Below are positions 15,338 to 24,660 of a stretch of DNA of 34,748 bases, piece by piece. A program made the translations under genes and the position numbers. The notes under the pieces are model-generated. The model saw nothing but the letters and a program-made list of their open reading frames with translations, had not been told where the DNA came from and did not search any database. This DNA comes from JAAFIP01 sp031431335 (GTDB lineage Bacteria; Pseudomonadota; Gammaproteobacteria; Burkholderiales; Burkholderiaceae_C), in the NCBI GenBank assembly GCA_031431335.1, contig JANPDG010000116.1:1-34748 (forward strand), given 5' to 3'. Positions within the stretch are counted from its first letter, which is position 1. Every line of letters starts with the position of its first letter.

Positions 15338-16078
15338 ATGAACGCCATACCCCACCATATTGCCATCGTGATGGATGGTAACGGGCGGTGGGCCAATAGG
15401 CGCTATATGCCGCGTGTTGCAGGGCACAAGCAGGGCGTCGAAGCCCTGCGCCGCTGTGTACGGATGAGTGCTGACCGTGGGGTGAAAGTGCTGACTGTGT
15501 TTGCGTTTTCATCTGAAAACTGGAACCGCCCGAGTGACGAAATATCTGGCTTGATGGATTTACTCGCGGGTGCTTTGTCGCGTGAGGTCAAGCCGCTTAG
15601 CGAAAGCGGAGTGCGGATTTTTTTTATAGGTGATAGAAGCCGCATGTCGGACAAGGTGCGGGCGGGCTTTTCGCAAGCTGAGCTTGATACCGAGCGCAAT
15701 ACACGAATTACTTTGAACGTGTGTTTTAACTACGGTGGGCGGTGGGACGTGGTGCAAGCCGCCAGCCAGTTGGCGGCCAAGGGCGAGCCAATCACAGAGG
15801 ATAGTTTGAATCGTTCGATGGCTTTGTCCCATGTGCCAGACCCAGATCTGGTCATTCGTACAGGCGGTGAATCTCGCATGAGCAATTTTTTACTATGGCA
15901 AAGTGCCTACAGTGAGCTGTACTTTTCAGATGTACTCTGGCCAGACTTTGATGAGGCTGAGCTGGATGCTGCTTTGGCTGATTATGCGAGTCGTGAGCGC
16001 CGTTTCGGGCAAACTTCTCAGCAAATTGCGAGCACAGCCACGGCCCATTCCGTGGATCAGATATCTGCCGCAGCATAA
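15338..16078 (+). CDS. uppS: Undecaprenyl diphosphate synthase (cis-prenyltransferase)
   Basis: 246 residues from ATG 15338. A TTG at 15314 would overlap the frr stop by 4 nt and add eight residues; neither start has a clear ribosome-binding site, so the start is uncertain. Motifs seen are HIAIVMDGNGRWA with the catalytic aspartate at residue 13, GHKQGVEALRRCV, VFAFSSENWNRP, LNVCFNYGGRWD and DPDLVIRTGGESRMSNFLLWQ. The enzyme condenses IPP units onto FPP to make the C55 carrier used in peptidoglycan and O-antigen synthesis. cdsA follows after 12 nt. Confidence 0.96.
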   Translation: MNAIPHHIAIVMDGNGRWANRRYMPRVAGHKQGVEALRRCVRMSADRGVKVLTVFAFSSENWNRPSDEISGLMDLLAGALSREVKPLSESGVRIFFIGDRSRMSDKVRAGFSQAELDTERNTRITLNVCFNYGGRWDVVQAASQLAAKGEPITEDSLNRSMALSHVPDPDLVIRTGGESRMSNFLLWQSAYSELYFSDVLWPDFDEAELDAALADYASRERRFGQTSQQIASTATAHSVDQISAAA

Positions 16079-16090
16079 AAGCGCCAAACT

Positions 16091-16933
16091 ATGTTGAAAC
16101 AACGCATCATTACAGCCTTGGTATTGCTAGCCATTTTGCTACCGGCACTATTTGCTGACCGACCAGAGTGGCTTATGTCAGTTGCGCTGGTATTGATGTG
16201 TTTGGCTGCTTGGGAGTGGGGGCAACTCAATGGCTACAGCAAAAAAGCCTCTTGGCTTATCGCTCTAGACTGTTTGGTGCTTTGCGCCATTGCTTGGAAG
16301 TTGGGTTTACCCTACCGCAATATGCCATTGCTGTGGACTGTGGTTGGTAGTGCCTGGGTTCTACTAGGAGCGTTGCTTTTGCGCCGCGGTATTGAGGGCT
16401 GGCCTAGGATGCATCGGTGGATGCGCATCGTGGGTGGCGTATTCCTACTCGCTACAGCTTGGTTAGCTGTAGCGCAGGCCCGCGTGATCGGTGTTAATTT
16501 TCTGCTTTCAGTCTTGGTGCTGGTGTGGGGTGCCGATGTTTTTGCCTATTTTTGTGGGCGCACATGGGGGCGACGCAAGCTGGCGATCAGCATCAGTCCT
16601 GGTAAAAGCTGGGAGGGCGTTTGGGGCGGAATGGCTGGTGTGGTGCTTATCTCTTTGATGTGGATATGGTTAGATCAAAATACGCTGAGCGCACAGCCTC
16701 CCAGCCTCTACACCCAAGTTGCAGCGCACGGTTGGTGGTTGCTGCCCTTGGCTTTGGTATTTATGTGCGCAATGAGTGTCGTGGGTGACTTGGTAGAGTC
16801 GTTGGTCAAGCGTAGCGCAGGGGCCAAGGATTCGAGCAACTTGTTGCCCGGTCATGGCGGTGTTCTAGACCGTGTAGACGCTTTATTGCCCACGCTGCCT
16901 TTGGCCATGATGCTGGCATCACTACTCAACTGA
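16091..16933 (+). CDS. cdsA: Phosphatidate cytidylyltransferase
   Basis: 280 residues with about seven or eight membrane segments. The C-terminal family signature is present: LVKRSAGAKDSSNLLPGHGGVLDRVDAL, matching KRxxxxKDxxxxxPxHGGxxDRxD, preceded by SPGKSWEGVWGGMAG. The enzyme makes CDP-diacylglycerol from phosphatidate and CTP in the inner membrane, the branch point for all phospholipids. The ATG at 16091 begins MLKQRIITALVLLAIL, a typical N-terminal membrane helix. dxr starts 14 nt downstream. Confidence 0.97.
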   Translation: MLKQRIITALVLLAILLPALFADRPEWLMSVALVLMCLAAWEWGQLNGYSKKASWLIALDCLVLCAIAWKLGLPYRNMPLLWTVVGSAWVLLGALLLRRGIEGWPRMHRWMRIVGGVFLLATAWLAVAQARVIGVNFLLSVLVLVWGADVFAYFCGRTWGRRKLAISISPGKSWEGVWGGMAGVVLISLMWIWLDQNTLSAQPPSLYTQVAAHGWWLLPLALVFMCAMSVVGDLVESLVKRSAGAKDSSNLLPGHGGVLDRVDALLPTLPLAMMLASLLN

Positions 16934-16947
16934 GATCAATATACCCA

Positions 16948-18132
16948 ATGGTAAGACAGCGCGTTACAGTACTTGGGTCCACTGGTTCGGTAGGTAAAAA
17001 TACGCTGGATGTGATTGCGCGCCATGCGCAGTGCTTTGAGTTGTACGCTTTATCAGCTAACTCCAATGTGGATGAAATGTTAGCGCAATGCGTGCAGTTT
17101 GAACCCAAGGTGGTCGTGATGGCCGACTCTGCGGCCGAACGTCTTCTAAGTCAGAAGCTTAAAGGCAAAGGGCTTCATATCGAAACCAGTAGCGGGGTGG
17201 CGGCTTTAGCGGCAATCGCGAGTGATGCGCAAGTTGATATTGTGATGGCGGCTATCGTTGGCGCTGCGGGTCTATCGCCGAGCTTGGCGGCTGCCAGAGC
17301 AGGCAAGAAGTTACTTCTTGCCAACAAAGAGGCATTGGTGGTCGGTGGCACCCTGTTTATGGATGCGGTGCTAATGGGAGGGGGTATATTGTTACCAATT
17401 GACAGTGAGCATTCGGCAGTTTTTCAAAGTTTGCCTGAGCAGCGCGCCACCTGGAGTGATCGCGTGGAAAAAATTATATTGACGGCCTCCGGTGGCCCGT
17501 TCCTCAAGCGCGAGCTGACCAGTTTTCACACCATTACACCCGAGGAGGCAGTCGCACATCCTAATTGGGTCATGGGCCGCAAAATTTCAGTTGACTCTGC
17601 CACCATGATGAATAAGGCACTTGAAGTCATTGAGGCGCATTATTTGTTTGGCATGCCAGCCGAGAAAATTGAGGTTGTCATCCACCCTCAATCCATTGTC
17701 CATTCGATGGTTCAGTTTCACGATACCTCGGTAGTGGCCCAATTGGGCAACGCCGATATGCGCGTGCCTATAGCGTATGGACTGAGCTATCCAGAACGGT
17801 TTGCAAGTGGTGCTAAGCCCTTGGATTGGCGCAATTTGGCTGCAATGACGTTTGAATCGCCTGACCTAAATAGATTTCCGGGCTTGGGTTTGGCTTGGCA
17901 AGCCATGAGGGCAAGTCAAGGGACCACTGCGGTTCTTAACGCAGCGAACGAAATTGCGGTAGATGCGTTTTTGAATCGTGAAATCAGATTTGACCAAATT
18001 CACAGTGTGAATTCGGAAACCTTAACGAAGGTATTACCCTCAAAGCCTCGTAGCATAGATGATCTGCTGGGGATAGATGCAGAGAGCCGCTCTGCTGCCA
18101 AGCAGTTTGCGCACACACTTAAAGGCGAGTAG
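16948..18132 (+). CDS. dxr: 1-deoxy-D-xylulose 5-phosphate reductoisomerase
   Basis: 394 residues. The NADPH-binding motif is VLGSTGSVGKNTLDVI near the start. LLLANKEALVVGG and the metal- and substrate-binding block LPIDSEHSAVFQ follow, then GRKISVDSATMMNKALEVIEAHYLF and HPQSIVHSMVQF. The enzyme commits DXP to the MEP isoprenoid pathway by forming MEP, and so feeds uppS two genes upstream. Its TAG stop is directly followed by the rseP ATG with no gap, which suggests coupling. Confidence 0.98.
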   Translation: MVRQRVTVLGSTGSVGKNTLDVIARHAQCFELYALSANSNVDEMLAQCVQFEPKVVVMADSAAERLLSQKLKGKGLHIETSSGVAALAAIASDAQVDIVMAAIVGAAGLSPSLAAARAGKKLLLANKEALVVGGTLFMDAVLMGGGILLPIDSEHSAVFQSLPEQRATWSDRVEKIILTASGGPFLKRELTSFHTITPEEAVAHPNWVMGRKISVDSATMMNKALEVIEAHYLFGMPAEKIEVVIHPQSIVHSMVQFHDTSVVAQLGNADMRVPIAYGLSYPERFASGAKPLDWRNLAAMTFESPDLNRFPGLGLAWQAMRASQGTTAVLNAANEIAVDAFLNREIRFDQIHSVNSETLTKVLPSKPRSIDDLLGIDAESRSAAKQFAHTLKGE

Positions 18133-19515
18133 ATGCTCACAGTCATATCCTTCATTGCAGCTTTGGCGCTTTTGATTGCAGTCCACGAATATGGGCATTA
18201 CAGAGTGGCTGTAGCTTGCGGTGTGAAGGTGCTTCGCTTTTCAATTGGTTTTGGTAAGCCGTTATGGACATGGCGACCCAAGAATCAGCGGGTTAATCAA
18301 AATACAGAGTTTGTATTGTCAGCATTCCCTTTGGGCGGCTATGTCAAGATGCTGGACGAGAGAGAAGCTCCTGTGCCCCCAGAACTGAGGCACCTTGCCT
18401 TCAATGTACAGTCTTTGAAAGCGCGTACTGCTATCGTGATTGCCGGTCCTGCGGCTAACTTATTGTTGGCGATTTTGCTTTACGCCATAGTCAATTGGAT
18501 TGGCGTGCAAGAGCCAAAAGCAATTTTGGCCAGCCCAGCAGCGAGCTCTATTGCCTATGCATCGGGCTTACGCGGCGGTGAGCAAGTGCAATCGGCAGGT
18601 TTTGTGGGCGAAGAATTGCAAAAAATTCGCTCTATGGAGGACGTTCGTTGGCTGATCACGCAAGGTACTTTGGATAAAAAAGACTTAGTACTGCAGGTGC
18701 AATACCAAGAGGGGCAGGCCACTCAAAGTGTTGCTTTGCCTTTGTCCAGCATGGATGTGCGTGAAGCCGATGCACAAATGTTTCGCAAAATTGGGGTAGG
18801 AACACCTTGGACACCACCCCTCATCGGAGAGTTGATTGCTGGTGGTGCAGCAGAGGTCTCGGGCCTTCAAAAAGGCGACATCGTTGTTAGCATCTCTGAA
18901 ACTAATATTCCAGATGGGTCCCAATTGCGCGAGGCCATTCGCGGCAGCGTGCGCGCGGATGTGCCGCTCAAGCAGCCTTGGCAGGTGCTTCGGCAGGGGC
19001 AAACGCTTGTAGTTGATGTTACTGCCCAAGCGATTCAAGAGAATGGCGTATGGACAGGCAAGATCGGAGCCTTTGTGGGTGCTATGCCCGAGATGACCCA
19101 GGTGCATTACGGCGTATGGGATGGTTTGTGGCGAGGGGTGGTAAAAACTTGGGATATTTCGACGCTCACATTGCGCATGATGGGCAAAATGGTGATTGGC
19201 GAAGCATCACTTAAAAACCTGAGTGGTCCTTTGACCATTGCCGATGTCGCGGGTAAGTCTGCCAGTTTAGGAATAATCCAGTACTTGCTGTTTATCGCGC
19301 TAATCAGTGTTAGCCTTGGCGTGCTTAATTTGTTGCCATTACCCGTCCTAGATGGAGGGCACCTCATGTATTATCTGTGGGAGGCAGTTACTGGCAAGGC
19401 GGTGGCTGAGCTATGGCTAGAGCGCTTGCAGCGTGTAGGCGTTGCTATTTTGTTCACTATGATGGCTATCGCGTTGTTCAATGACGTTAGTCGGATATTT
19501 GGGCGATTTTTTTAA
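18133..19515 (+). CDS. rseP: Inner-membrane site-2 zinc metalloprotease RseP
   Basis: 460 residues. The zinc site HEYGH lies in the first membrane helix (H18, E19, H22) and the third ligand D407 in LPVLDGGHL near the C-terminus. GPAANLLLAILLYAIVNW is the conserved second helix motif. Two PDZ-like regions lie between, the second around GGAAEVSGLQKGDIVVSI. RseP cleaves the anti-sigma factor RseA inside the membrane in the sigma-E stress response to misfolded outer-membrane proteins, and trims leftover signal peptides. Its place just before bamA fits that role. Confidence 0.97.
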   Translation: MLTVISFIAALALLIAVHEYGHYRVAVACGVKVLRFSIGFGKPLWTWRPKNQRVNQNTEFVLSAFPLGGYVKMLDEREAPVPPELRHLAFNVQSLKARTAIVIAGPAANLLLAILLYAIVNWIGVQEPKAILASPAASSIAYASGLRGGEQVQSAGFVGEELQKIRSMEDVRWLITQGTLDKKDLVLQVQYQEGQATQSVALPLSSMDVREADAQMFRKIGVGTPWTPPLIGELIAGGAAEVSGLQKGDIVVSISETNIPDGSQLREAIRGSVRADVPLKQPWQVLRQGQTLVVDVTAQAIQENGVWTGKIGAFVGAMPEMTQVHYGVWDGLWRGVVKTWDISTLTLRMMGKMVIGEASLKNLSGPLTIADVAGKSASLGIIQYLLFIALISVSLGVLNLLPLPVLDGGHLMYYLWEAVTGKAVAELWLERLQRVGVAILFTMMAIALFNDVSRIFGRFF

Positions 19516-19561
19516 ATCGAAACGGTAGATTTATACGCCCGGTTTGGGTAATGATTGGTTT

Positions 19562-21856
19562 ATGAAAAAACAAAATAGATTTAGTTTGAGCCGTTCTGCT
19601 TGCGCAGTGGCCGCGTTTGCATTAGCAGCTAATGCATGGGCAGTGGATCCTTTCACAGTGAGTGACATTCGTGTTGAAGGCTTGCAGCGAGTGGAGCCTG
19701 GCACAGTGTTTGGCTCATTACCTTTTCGAGTGGGTGAAACTTACAGCGACGACAAAGGATCTTCCGCAATTCGTGCCCTTTTTTCGTTGGGTTTGTTTAA
19801 AGATGTACGTATCGACGTGCAAGGCAATGTGCTGGTGGTAATCGTCGAAGAGCGCCCGACAGTAGCAGATGTCAGCTTCACTGGAACCAAAGAGTTTGAA
19901 AAAGACGTGCTTACAAAAGCTTTGCGCGAAGTAGGCTTGAACGAGGGGCGACCTTTCGACAAAGCGTTAGCGGATCGCGCTGAGCAAGAGCTTAAAAGGC
20001 AGTACATCAACCGCAGTTTGTACGGCGCTGAAATTGTGACAACCGTGACTCCGATAGAACGCAATCGCGTTAACCTTAACTTTAACGTTGTTGAGGGCGA
20101 TGTCGCTAAGATTAAGGATATTCGCATCGTCGGAGCTAAAGTCTTTAGCGAAGGCACTTTGCGCGGTTTGTTTGACTTGGACACCAGTGGTTGGTTAAGC
20201 TGGTATACAAAAAGCGATCGTTATGCACGCACCAAACTCAACGCTGATTTGGAGTCTTTGCGTTCTTACTATCTAACCCGCGGATATTTAGAGTTCAAGA
20301 TTGACTCAACGCAGGTGGCAATCTCTCCTGACAAACAAGACATCACACTGACCATCAATATTACTGAAGGTGAACGTTATGTTGTTTCATCGGTGAAACT
20401 GGAAGGCAACTACCTTGACAAGCTCGATGACTTTAAGTCGCTAGTGACGATCAAACCCGGCGAGGCCTACAATTCAGAACAGGTGACTCAGACTACGAAA
20501 GCCTTCACTGATTATTTCGGTAGCTTTGGTTATGCGTTTGCCCAAGTGCAAGTTAAACCAGAAATTGACCGCGCTAACAATAGAGTTGCGTTTGTTATTC
20601 AGGCTGACGCCTCTCGAAGGGCATATGTGCGCAAGCTCAATATTGCCGGCAATACCCGCACCCGCGATGAAATTATTCGCCGAGAATTTCGCCAGTTCGA
20701 AGCCGGGTGGTATGACGGCGACAAAATTAAACTATCTCGCGAGCGTGTAGACAGATTGGGTTATTTCAAAGAAGTGAATGTCGAAACGACTGATGTACCT
20801 AACGCGCCCGACCAAATTGATTTACAAGTGACAGTGGCTGAAAAGCCAACTGGTAACCTACAGCTTGGTGCTGGATTTTCAAGCGGGGACAAATTGTCAC
20901 TTCAATTCAAGATCGCGCAAGAGAACGTATTCGGTTCGGGCAGTTATTTGGGTATTGATGTCAACACGTCTAAATCTAGTCGGCAACTTGTGGTGAGCAG
21001 CATTGACCCTTACTTTACCCAAGATGGCGTTTCGAGAGCACTTGATTTGTATTTCCGGCGCACAAAACCTACGAGCGCTCAAGGTGGTGATTATGAGCTT
21101 GGCACCGCAGGCGCAAGCATTCGTTTTGGTATCCCATTCAGCGAGCTAGATACGGTGTATTTTGGCGGTGGGGTTGAAAATACCAAAATAACAGCCGGAA
21201 ACAATATTCCAGCTGCGTATTTGGCTTACGCTAATCAATTCGGAGCATCTAGTAATAGTGTTCCTTTAACGATAGGTTGGTCTCGCGACAGTCGAGACAG
21301 TGCGCTGGCGCCTAACGCTGGTTTACTGCAGCGCGTGAACGGAGATTGGGGTATCGCAGGCGATGCCCGCTATCTCAGAGCGTCCTACCAAATACAGCAG
21401 TACATTCCATTGAATAAAAAGTTTACTTTGTCGTTCAACGGCGATTTAGGCTGGGGCAAAGGCTTGAATGCCCGCTCCTTTCCTGTTTTCAAAGGTTCTT
21501 ATGCTGGTGGGCTGGGTTCTGTTCGCGGCTTCGAGCAAAGCAGTTTGGGACCACGTGATATTACAGGCTCGTTTATTGGTGGCCCTAAAAAGGTCGTGGG
21601 TAACATTGAGTTGCAAACTCCATTTCCGGGTGCGGGTAACGACAGAACCCTGCGCTTATTTGGGTTCGTTGATGCTGGCAATGTGTTTGCAGAGTTCGAA
21701 AAATACGATTTCGGCACACTCCGGGCTTCAACGGGCATCGGAATCAGCTGGATTTCGCCTCTAGGCCCGCTGCGATTGGCGTATGCTACGCCTATACGTA
21801 AGTTTCCTGGAGATAAAATCCAGAAATTGCAATTTCAAATTGGTACCTCTTTCTAA
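19562..21856 (+). CDS. bamA: Outer-membrane protein assembly factor BamA
   Basis: 764 residues from ATG 19562. An in-frame TTG at 19544 is less likely because the ATG puts MKKQNRF at the head of a signal peptide cleaved after NAWA (residue 27). VDPFTVSDIRVEGLQRVEPGTVF opens the first of five POTRA domains. The C-terminal half is the Omp85 beta-barrel, with the lid-lock motif GSVRGF (near 21521) and a terminal beta-strand ending in phenylalanine (LQFQIGTSF), the usual Bam recognition signal. BamA is the central insertase for outer-membrane beta-barrels. The stop shares a base with the skp start (TAATG). Confidence 0.98.
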   Translation: MKKQNRFSLSRSACAVAAFALAANAWAVDPFTVSDIRVEGLQRVEPGTVFGSLPFRVGETYSDDKGSSAIRALFSLGLFKDVRIDVQGNVLVVIVEERPTVADVSFTGTKEFEKDVLTKALREVGLNEGRPFDKALADRAEQELKRQYINRSLYGAEIVTTVTPIERNRVNLNFNVVEGDVAKIKDIRIVGAKVFSEGTLRGLFDLDTSGWLSWYTKSDRYARTKLNADLESLRSYYLTRGYLEFKIDSTQVAISPDKQDITLTINITEGERYVVSSVKLEGNYLDKLDDFKSLVTIKPGEAYNSEQVTQTTKAFTDYFGSFGYAFAQVQVKPEIDRANNRVAFVIQADASRRAYVRKLNIAGNTRTRDEIIRREFRQFEAGWYDGDKIKLSRERVDRLGYFKEVNVETTDVPNAPDQIDLQVTVAEKPTGNLQLGAGFSSGDKLSLQFKIAQENVFGSGSYLGIDVNTSKSSRQLVVSSIDPYFTQDGVSRALDLYFRRTKPTSAQGGDYELGTAGASIRFGIPFSELDTVYFGGGVENTKITAGNNIPAAYLAYANQFGASSNSVPLTIGWSRDSRDSALAPNAGLLQRVNGDWGIAGDARYLRASYQIQQYIPLNKKFTLSFNGDLGWGKGLNARSFPVFKGSYAGGLGSVRGFEQSSLGPRDITGSFIGGPKKVVGNIELQTPFPGAGNDRTLRLFGFVDAGNVFAEFEKYDFGTLRASTGIGISWISPLGPLRLAYATPIRKFPGDKIQKLQFQIGTSF

Positions 21857-22368
21857 TGAAGTCATCTATTCTTAATCTTTTCGTGGCTCTGGGTCTGGCG
21901 AGCGCATCGCTTGGAGCGATGGCTCAAGAGTTCCGCGTGGGCTTTATCAATACTGATCGCATCTTCCGCGAGGCAAGCGCAGCCAAAGCGGCTCAAAGCA
22001 AGTTAGAGACTGAGTTTGCTAAACGTGAAAAAGAAATCGTAGACAGCGGTAGCGCTTTGAAGACGGCTACAGAAAAATTTGAACGCGAAGCTCCCACTTT
22101 GGCGGAAAGTCAGCGCAACACCCGTCAAAAACAACTCGTTGAGCAGGATCGTGACTTCCAGAGAAAGCGCCGTGAGTTTCAAGAAGATTTGAACCAACGT
22201 AAGAACGAAGAACTGCAAGCCGTTCTAGAACGTGCCAATAAGATCGTCAAACAAGTGGCAGAACAAGAAAAGTATGACTTGGTGCTGCAAGAGGCTGTGT
22301 ACATTAATCCAAAGCACGACATCACGGATAAAGTTCTTAAGGCGTTGAATGCAGCTGCGGGTAAATAA
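21856..22368 (+). CDS. skp: Periplasmic chaperone Skp/OmpH
   Basis: 170 residues. The signal peptide MKSSILNLFVALGLASASLGAMA is cleaved before QEF. The mature part begins RVGFINTDRIFREASAAKAAQ, typical of OmpH, and continues as a long charged coiled-coil region (about residues 50-120). That region forms the tentacles that hold unfolded outer-membrane proteins in the periplasm. It overlaps bamA by one base and precedes lpxD by 18 nt, the conserved proteobacterial order. Confidence 0.96.
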   Translation: MKSSILNLFVALGLASASLGAMAQEFRVGFINTDRIFREASAAKAAQSKLETEFAKREKEIVDSGSALKTATEKFEREAPTLAESQRNTRQKQLVEQDRDFQRKRREFQEDLNQRKNEELQAVLERANKIVKQVAEQEKYDLVLQEAVYINPKHDITDKVLKALNAAAGK

Positions 22369-22386
22369 AGCTAGATAGGTCGCTGC

Positions 22387-23376
22387 GTGTCATATACATT
22401 GGCTGCTATTGTTGAGGTACTCGGCGGCGATCTAAGGGGTTCTTCTGGCACGCAGATTCATAAGCTTGCACCACTTCAATCTGCGGGCATCCATGATATT
22501 TCTTTTTTAAGCCATCCCAAATATTTAGCGCTATTACATAGTTCTAAAGCTGCTTGCGTCATCGTAGCGCCTGCTATGGCCGACTTAGCTCAGGCACGTG
22601 GAGCGTGTATTGTGACTACCGATCCTTATCTGTATTACGCACGTTTGACGCAGTGGTGGAAGAGTCAGGCAGGGCCACTAGCGATTCCAGGCATTCATCC
22701 GAGTGCGGTAGTGGATAGCCAGGCGCATGTGGATCCAACAGCCAGTATTGGTCCACTGTGTGTCGTCGAGCGTGGTGCAGTCATTGGTGCACGCAGCATT
22801 CTTAAAAGTCGTGTGACTTTAGGCGAAGATTGCTCTGTAGGTCAGGGATGCATTGTGCACAGCGGCGTGGTGATTGGAGCGGATGGTTTTGGCTTCGCCC
22901 CCGATGCCGCTAGAGGCGGAGCCTGGGAAAAAATTGCGCAGCTGGGCGTTGTGCGCATCGGTAATGATGTCGAAATTGGTGCCAATACCTGCATAGACCG
23001 TGGTGCATTAGATGATACGGTGATCGAAGATGGGGTGAAATTAGACAACTTGATTCAGATTGGCCACAACGTCAAAATCGGTAAACACACCGCTATGGCG
23101 GGATGCGTGGGCGTGGCAGGTAGCGCTACGATCGGCGCGCACTGCACCATTGGAGGTGGAGCTATTGTGCTAGGTCACTTGACAATTGTTGACCATGTGC
23201 ATATTTCCGCGGCAACCACAGTGACACGATCTATCAGCCAAGCTGGCAACTACACGGGAATGTTCCCAATCGACGAAAATGCAAACTGGGAAAAGAACGC
23301 CGCATCACTCAAGCAGCTGCATAAGCTGCGTGAGCGCGTCAAGACATTAGAACAAAAAATTGGAATAAAAAGCTAA
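22387..23376 (+). CDS. lpxD: UDP-3-O-acylglucosamine N-acyltransferase
   Basis: 329 residues from a GTG start, slightly shorter than E. coli LpxD (341). The N-terminal uridine-binding domain is followed by left-handed beta-helix hexapeptide repeats (for example SIGPLCVVERGAVIGARSI). The catalytic histidine is H227 in LDNLIQIGHNVKIG. A C-terminal helix (AASLKQLHKLRERVKTLEQK) completes the fold. LpxD adds the second hydroxyacyl chain in lipid A synthesis, using acyl-ACP. The ribosome-binding site (TAGGT) is weak. fabZ starts 5 nt after the stop. Confidence 0.97.
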   Translation: MSYTLAAIVEVLGGDLRGSSGTQIHKLAPLQSAGIHDISFLSHPKYLALLHSSKAACVIVAPAMADLAQARGACIVTTDPYLYYARLTQWWKSQAGPLAIPGIHPSAVVDSQAHVDPTASIGPLCVVERGAVIGARSILKSRVTLGEDCSVGQGCIVHSGVVIGADGFGFAPDAARGGAWEKIAQLGVVRIGNDVEIGANTCIDRGALDDTVIEDGVKLDNLIQIGHNVKIGKHTAMAGCVGVAGSATIGAHCTIGGGAIVLGHLTIVDHVHISAATTVTRSISQAGNYTGMFPIDENANWEKNAASLKQLHKLRERVKTLEQKIGIKS

Positions 23377-23381
23377 ATCCT

Positions 23382-23822
23382 ATGATGGACATCCATAAAA
23401 TTCTGACCTTACTGCCTCACAGGTATCCTATTTTGCTGGTGGATAGGGTGATTGAGCTGGAGAAAGGCAAGTTCATCAAAGCGATTAAAAACGTGACGAT
23501 CAATGAGCCGTTTTTCACTGGTCATTTCCCACATCGCCCGGTCATGCCGGGTGTGTTGATGCTGGAAGCCTTGGCGCAAGCCGCAGCGCTTTTGGCTTTT
23601 GACGCCTTGGGTGTGACGCCTGATCAAAATACAGTTTACTATTTTGCAGGGATCGATGGAGCCCGATTTAAACGGCCTGTGGAACCGGGCGATCAATTGA
23701 CATTGTGTGTGACGATGGGACGAACGAAAGCGGGGATTTTCAAATTTCAAGCCAAGGCCATGGTCGGCGATGAGCTGGCGGTGGAGGCTGACTTGACCTG
23801 CGCGATGCGCACCATTACCTAA
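23382..23822 (+). CDS. fabZ: 3-hydroxyacyl-ACP dehydratase FabZ
   Basis: 146 residues with the hot-dog fold signature: LPHRYPILLVDRV, then GHFPHRPVMPGVLMLEALAQAAA carrying the catalytic H48 and E62. It dehydrates 3-hydroxyacyl-ACP in fatty acid elongation and competes with LpxA and LpxD for the same acyl-ACPs, which explains its place between them. Two adjacent ATG codons (23382, 23385) are possible starts. lpxA begins 10 nt after the stop. Confidence 0.98.
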   Translation: MMDIHKILTLLPHRYPILLVDRVIELEKGKFIKAIKNVTINEPFFTGHFPHRPVMPGVLMLEALAQAAALLAFDALGVTPDQNTVYYFAGIDGARFKRPVEPGDQLTLCVTMGRTKAGIFKFQAKAMVGDELAVEADLTCAMRTIT

Positions 23823-23832
23823 GGCGGGCACT

Positions 23833-24633
23833 GTGGCTCAAAACTTAATCCACCCTACTGCCATCATTGACAGCAAAACTCAGCTCGACAGCTCGGTCAG
23901 CGTAGGGCCATATAGCATGATCGGCCCGCATGTGAAGATCGACGCGGGTACCACGGTCGGTCCGCACGCGGTGATCGACGGCCACACCACGATTGGCAAA
24001 GATAATCGCATTTTCCAATTCACATCTTTGGGCGCAATTCCTCAGGACAAAAAGTATGCGGGTGAACCTTGCGAGTTAATCATTGGTAACGGCAATACCA
24101 TCAGAGAATTTTGTTCATTCAATATAGGCTCACCCGGCGGCGGCGGCATTACCCGTGTGGGTGACCGTAACTGGTTGATGGCGTATGTGCACTTGGCGCA
24201 TGACTGTGTGGTGGGTAACGACACGATTTTTGCCAACAATACCCAGCTTGCGGGTCATGTGGTGGTAGATGATTTTGTGATTTTGGGTGGGTTCACAGTA
24301 GTGCACCAGTTTGTGCGTATTGGCGCACATAGCATGACTGCCATGTGTTCGTTGCTGTTTGCCGATTTACCGCCTTTTGTCATGTGCCAAGGCCAGCCTG
24401 CGGCTGCGCGCAGCATGAACTTTGAGGGGCTCCGCCGCCGTGGTTTTAGCGCAGAGCGAGTCAGTGCAGTCAAGGCGATGCACAAAGCTTTATACCGTGA
24501 TGATTTGGCATTAGACGTCGCTGTGGCCAAAATTAACGAGCTAAGCGCGAGCCATCCTGACGCTGCAGCGGATGTGCAGATGATGAACGGATTTTTGGCC
24601 GGTGTATCTGCTCAGCGCGGCATCGTGCGCTAA
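23833..24633 (+). CDS. lpxA: UDP-N-acetylglucosamine acyltransferase
   Basis: 266 residues from a GTG start (E. coli 262). Hexapeptide repeats of the left-handed beta-helix run through the first two thirds (IHPTAIIDSKTQLDSSVSVGPYSMIG). The catalytic histidine is H123 in VHLAHDCVVGN. A helical C-terminus contains GLRRRGFSAERVSAVKAMHKALYR. LpxA transfers 3-hydroxyacyl from ACP to UDP-GlcNAc, the first step of lipid A synthesis. A purine-rich AAGGCGGG at 23821-23828 may serve as ribosome-binding site. Confidence 0.98.
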   Translation: MAQNLIHPTAIIDSKTQLDSSVSVGPYSMIGPHVKIDAGTTVGPHAVIDGHTTIGKDNRIFQFTSLGAIPQDKKYAGEPCELIIGNGNTIREFCSFNIGSPGGGGITRVGDRNWLMAYVHLAHDCVVGNDTIFANNTQLAGHVVVDDFVILGGFTVVHQFVRIGAHSMTAMCSLLFADLPPFVMCQGQPAAARSMNFEGLRRRGFSAERVSAVKAMHKALYRDDLALDVAVAKINELSASHPDAAADVQMMNGFLAGVSAQRGIVR

Positions 24634-24660
24634 CGCTGCTCACTTAAATTCGATCCTTTT

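Noticed and set aside
19544..19561. TTG start giving bamA six extra residues.
   Set aside because: ATG 19562 begins a normal signal peptide (MKKQNRF).
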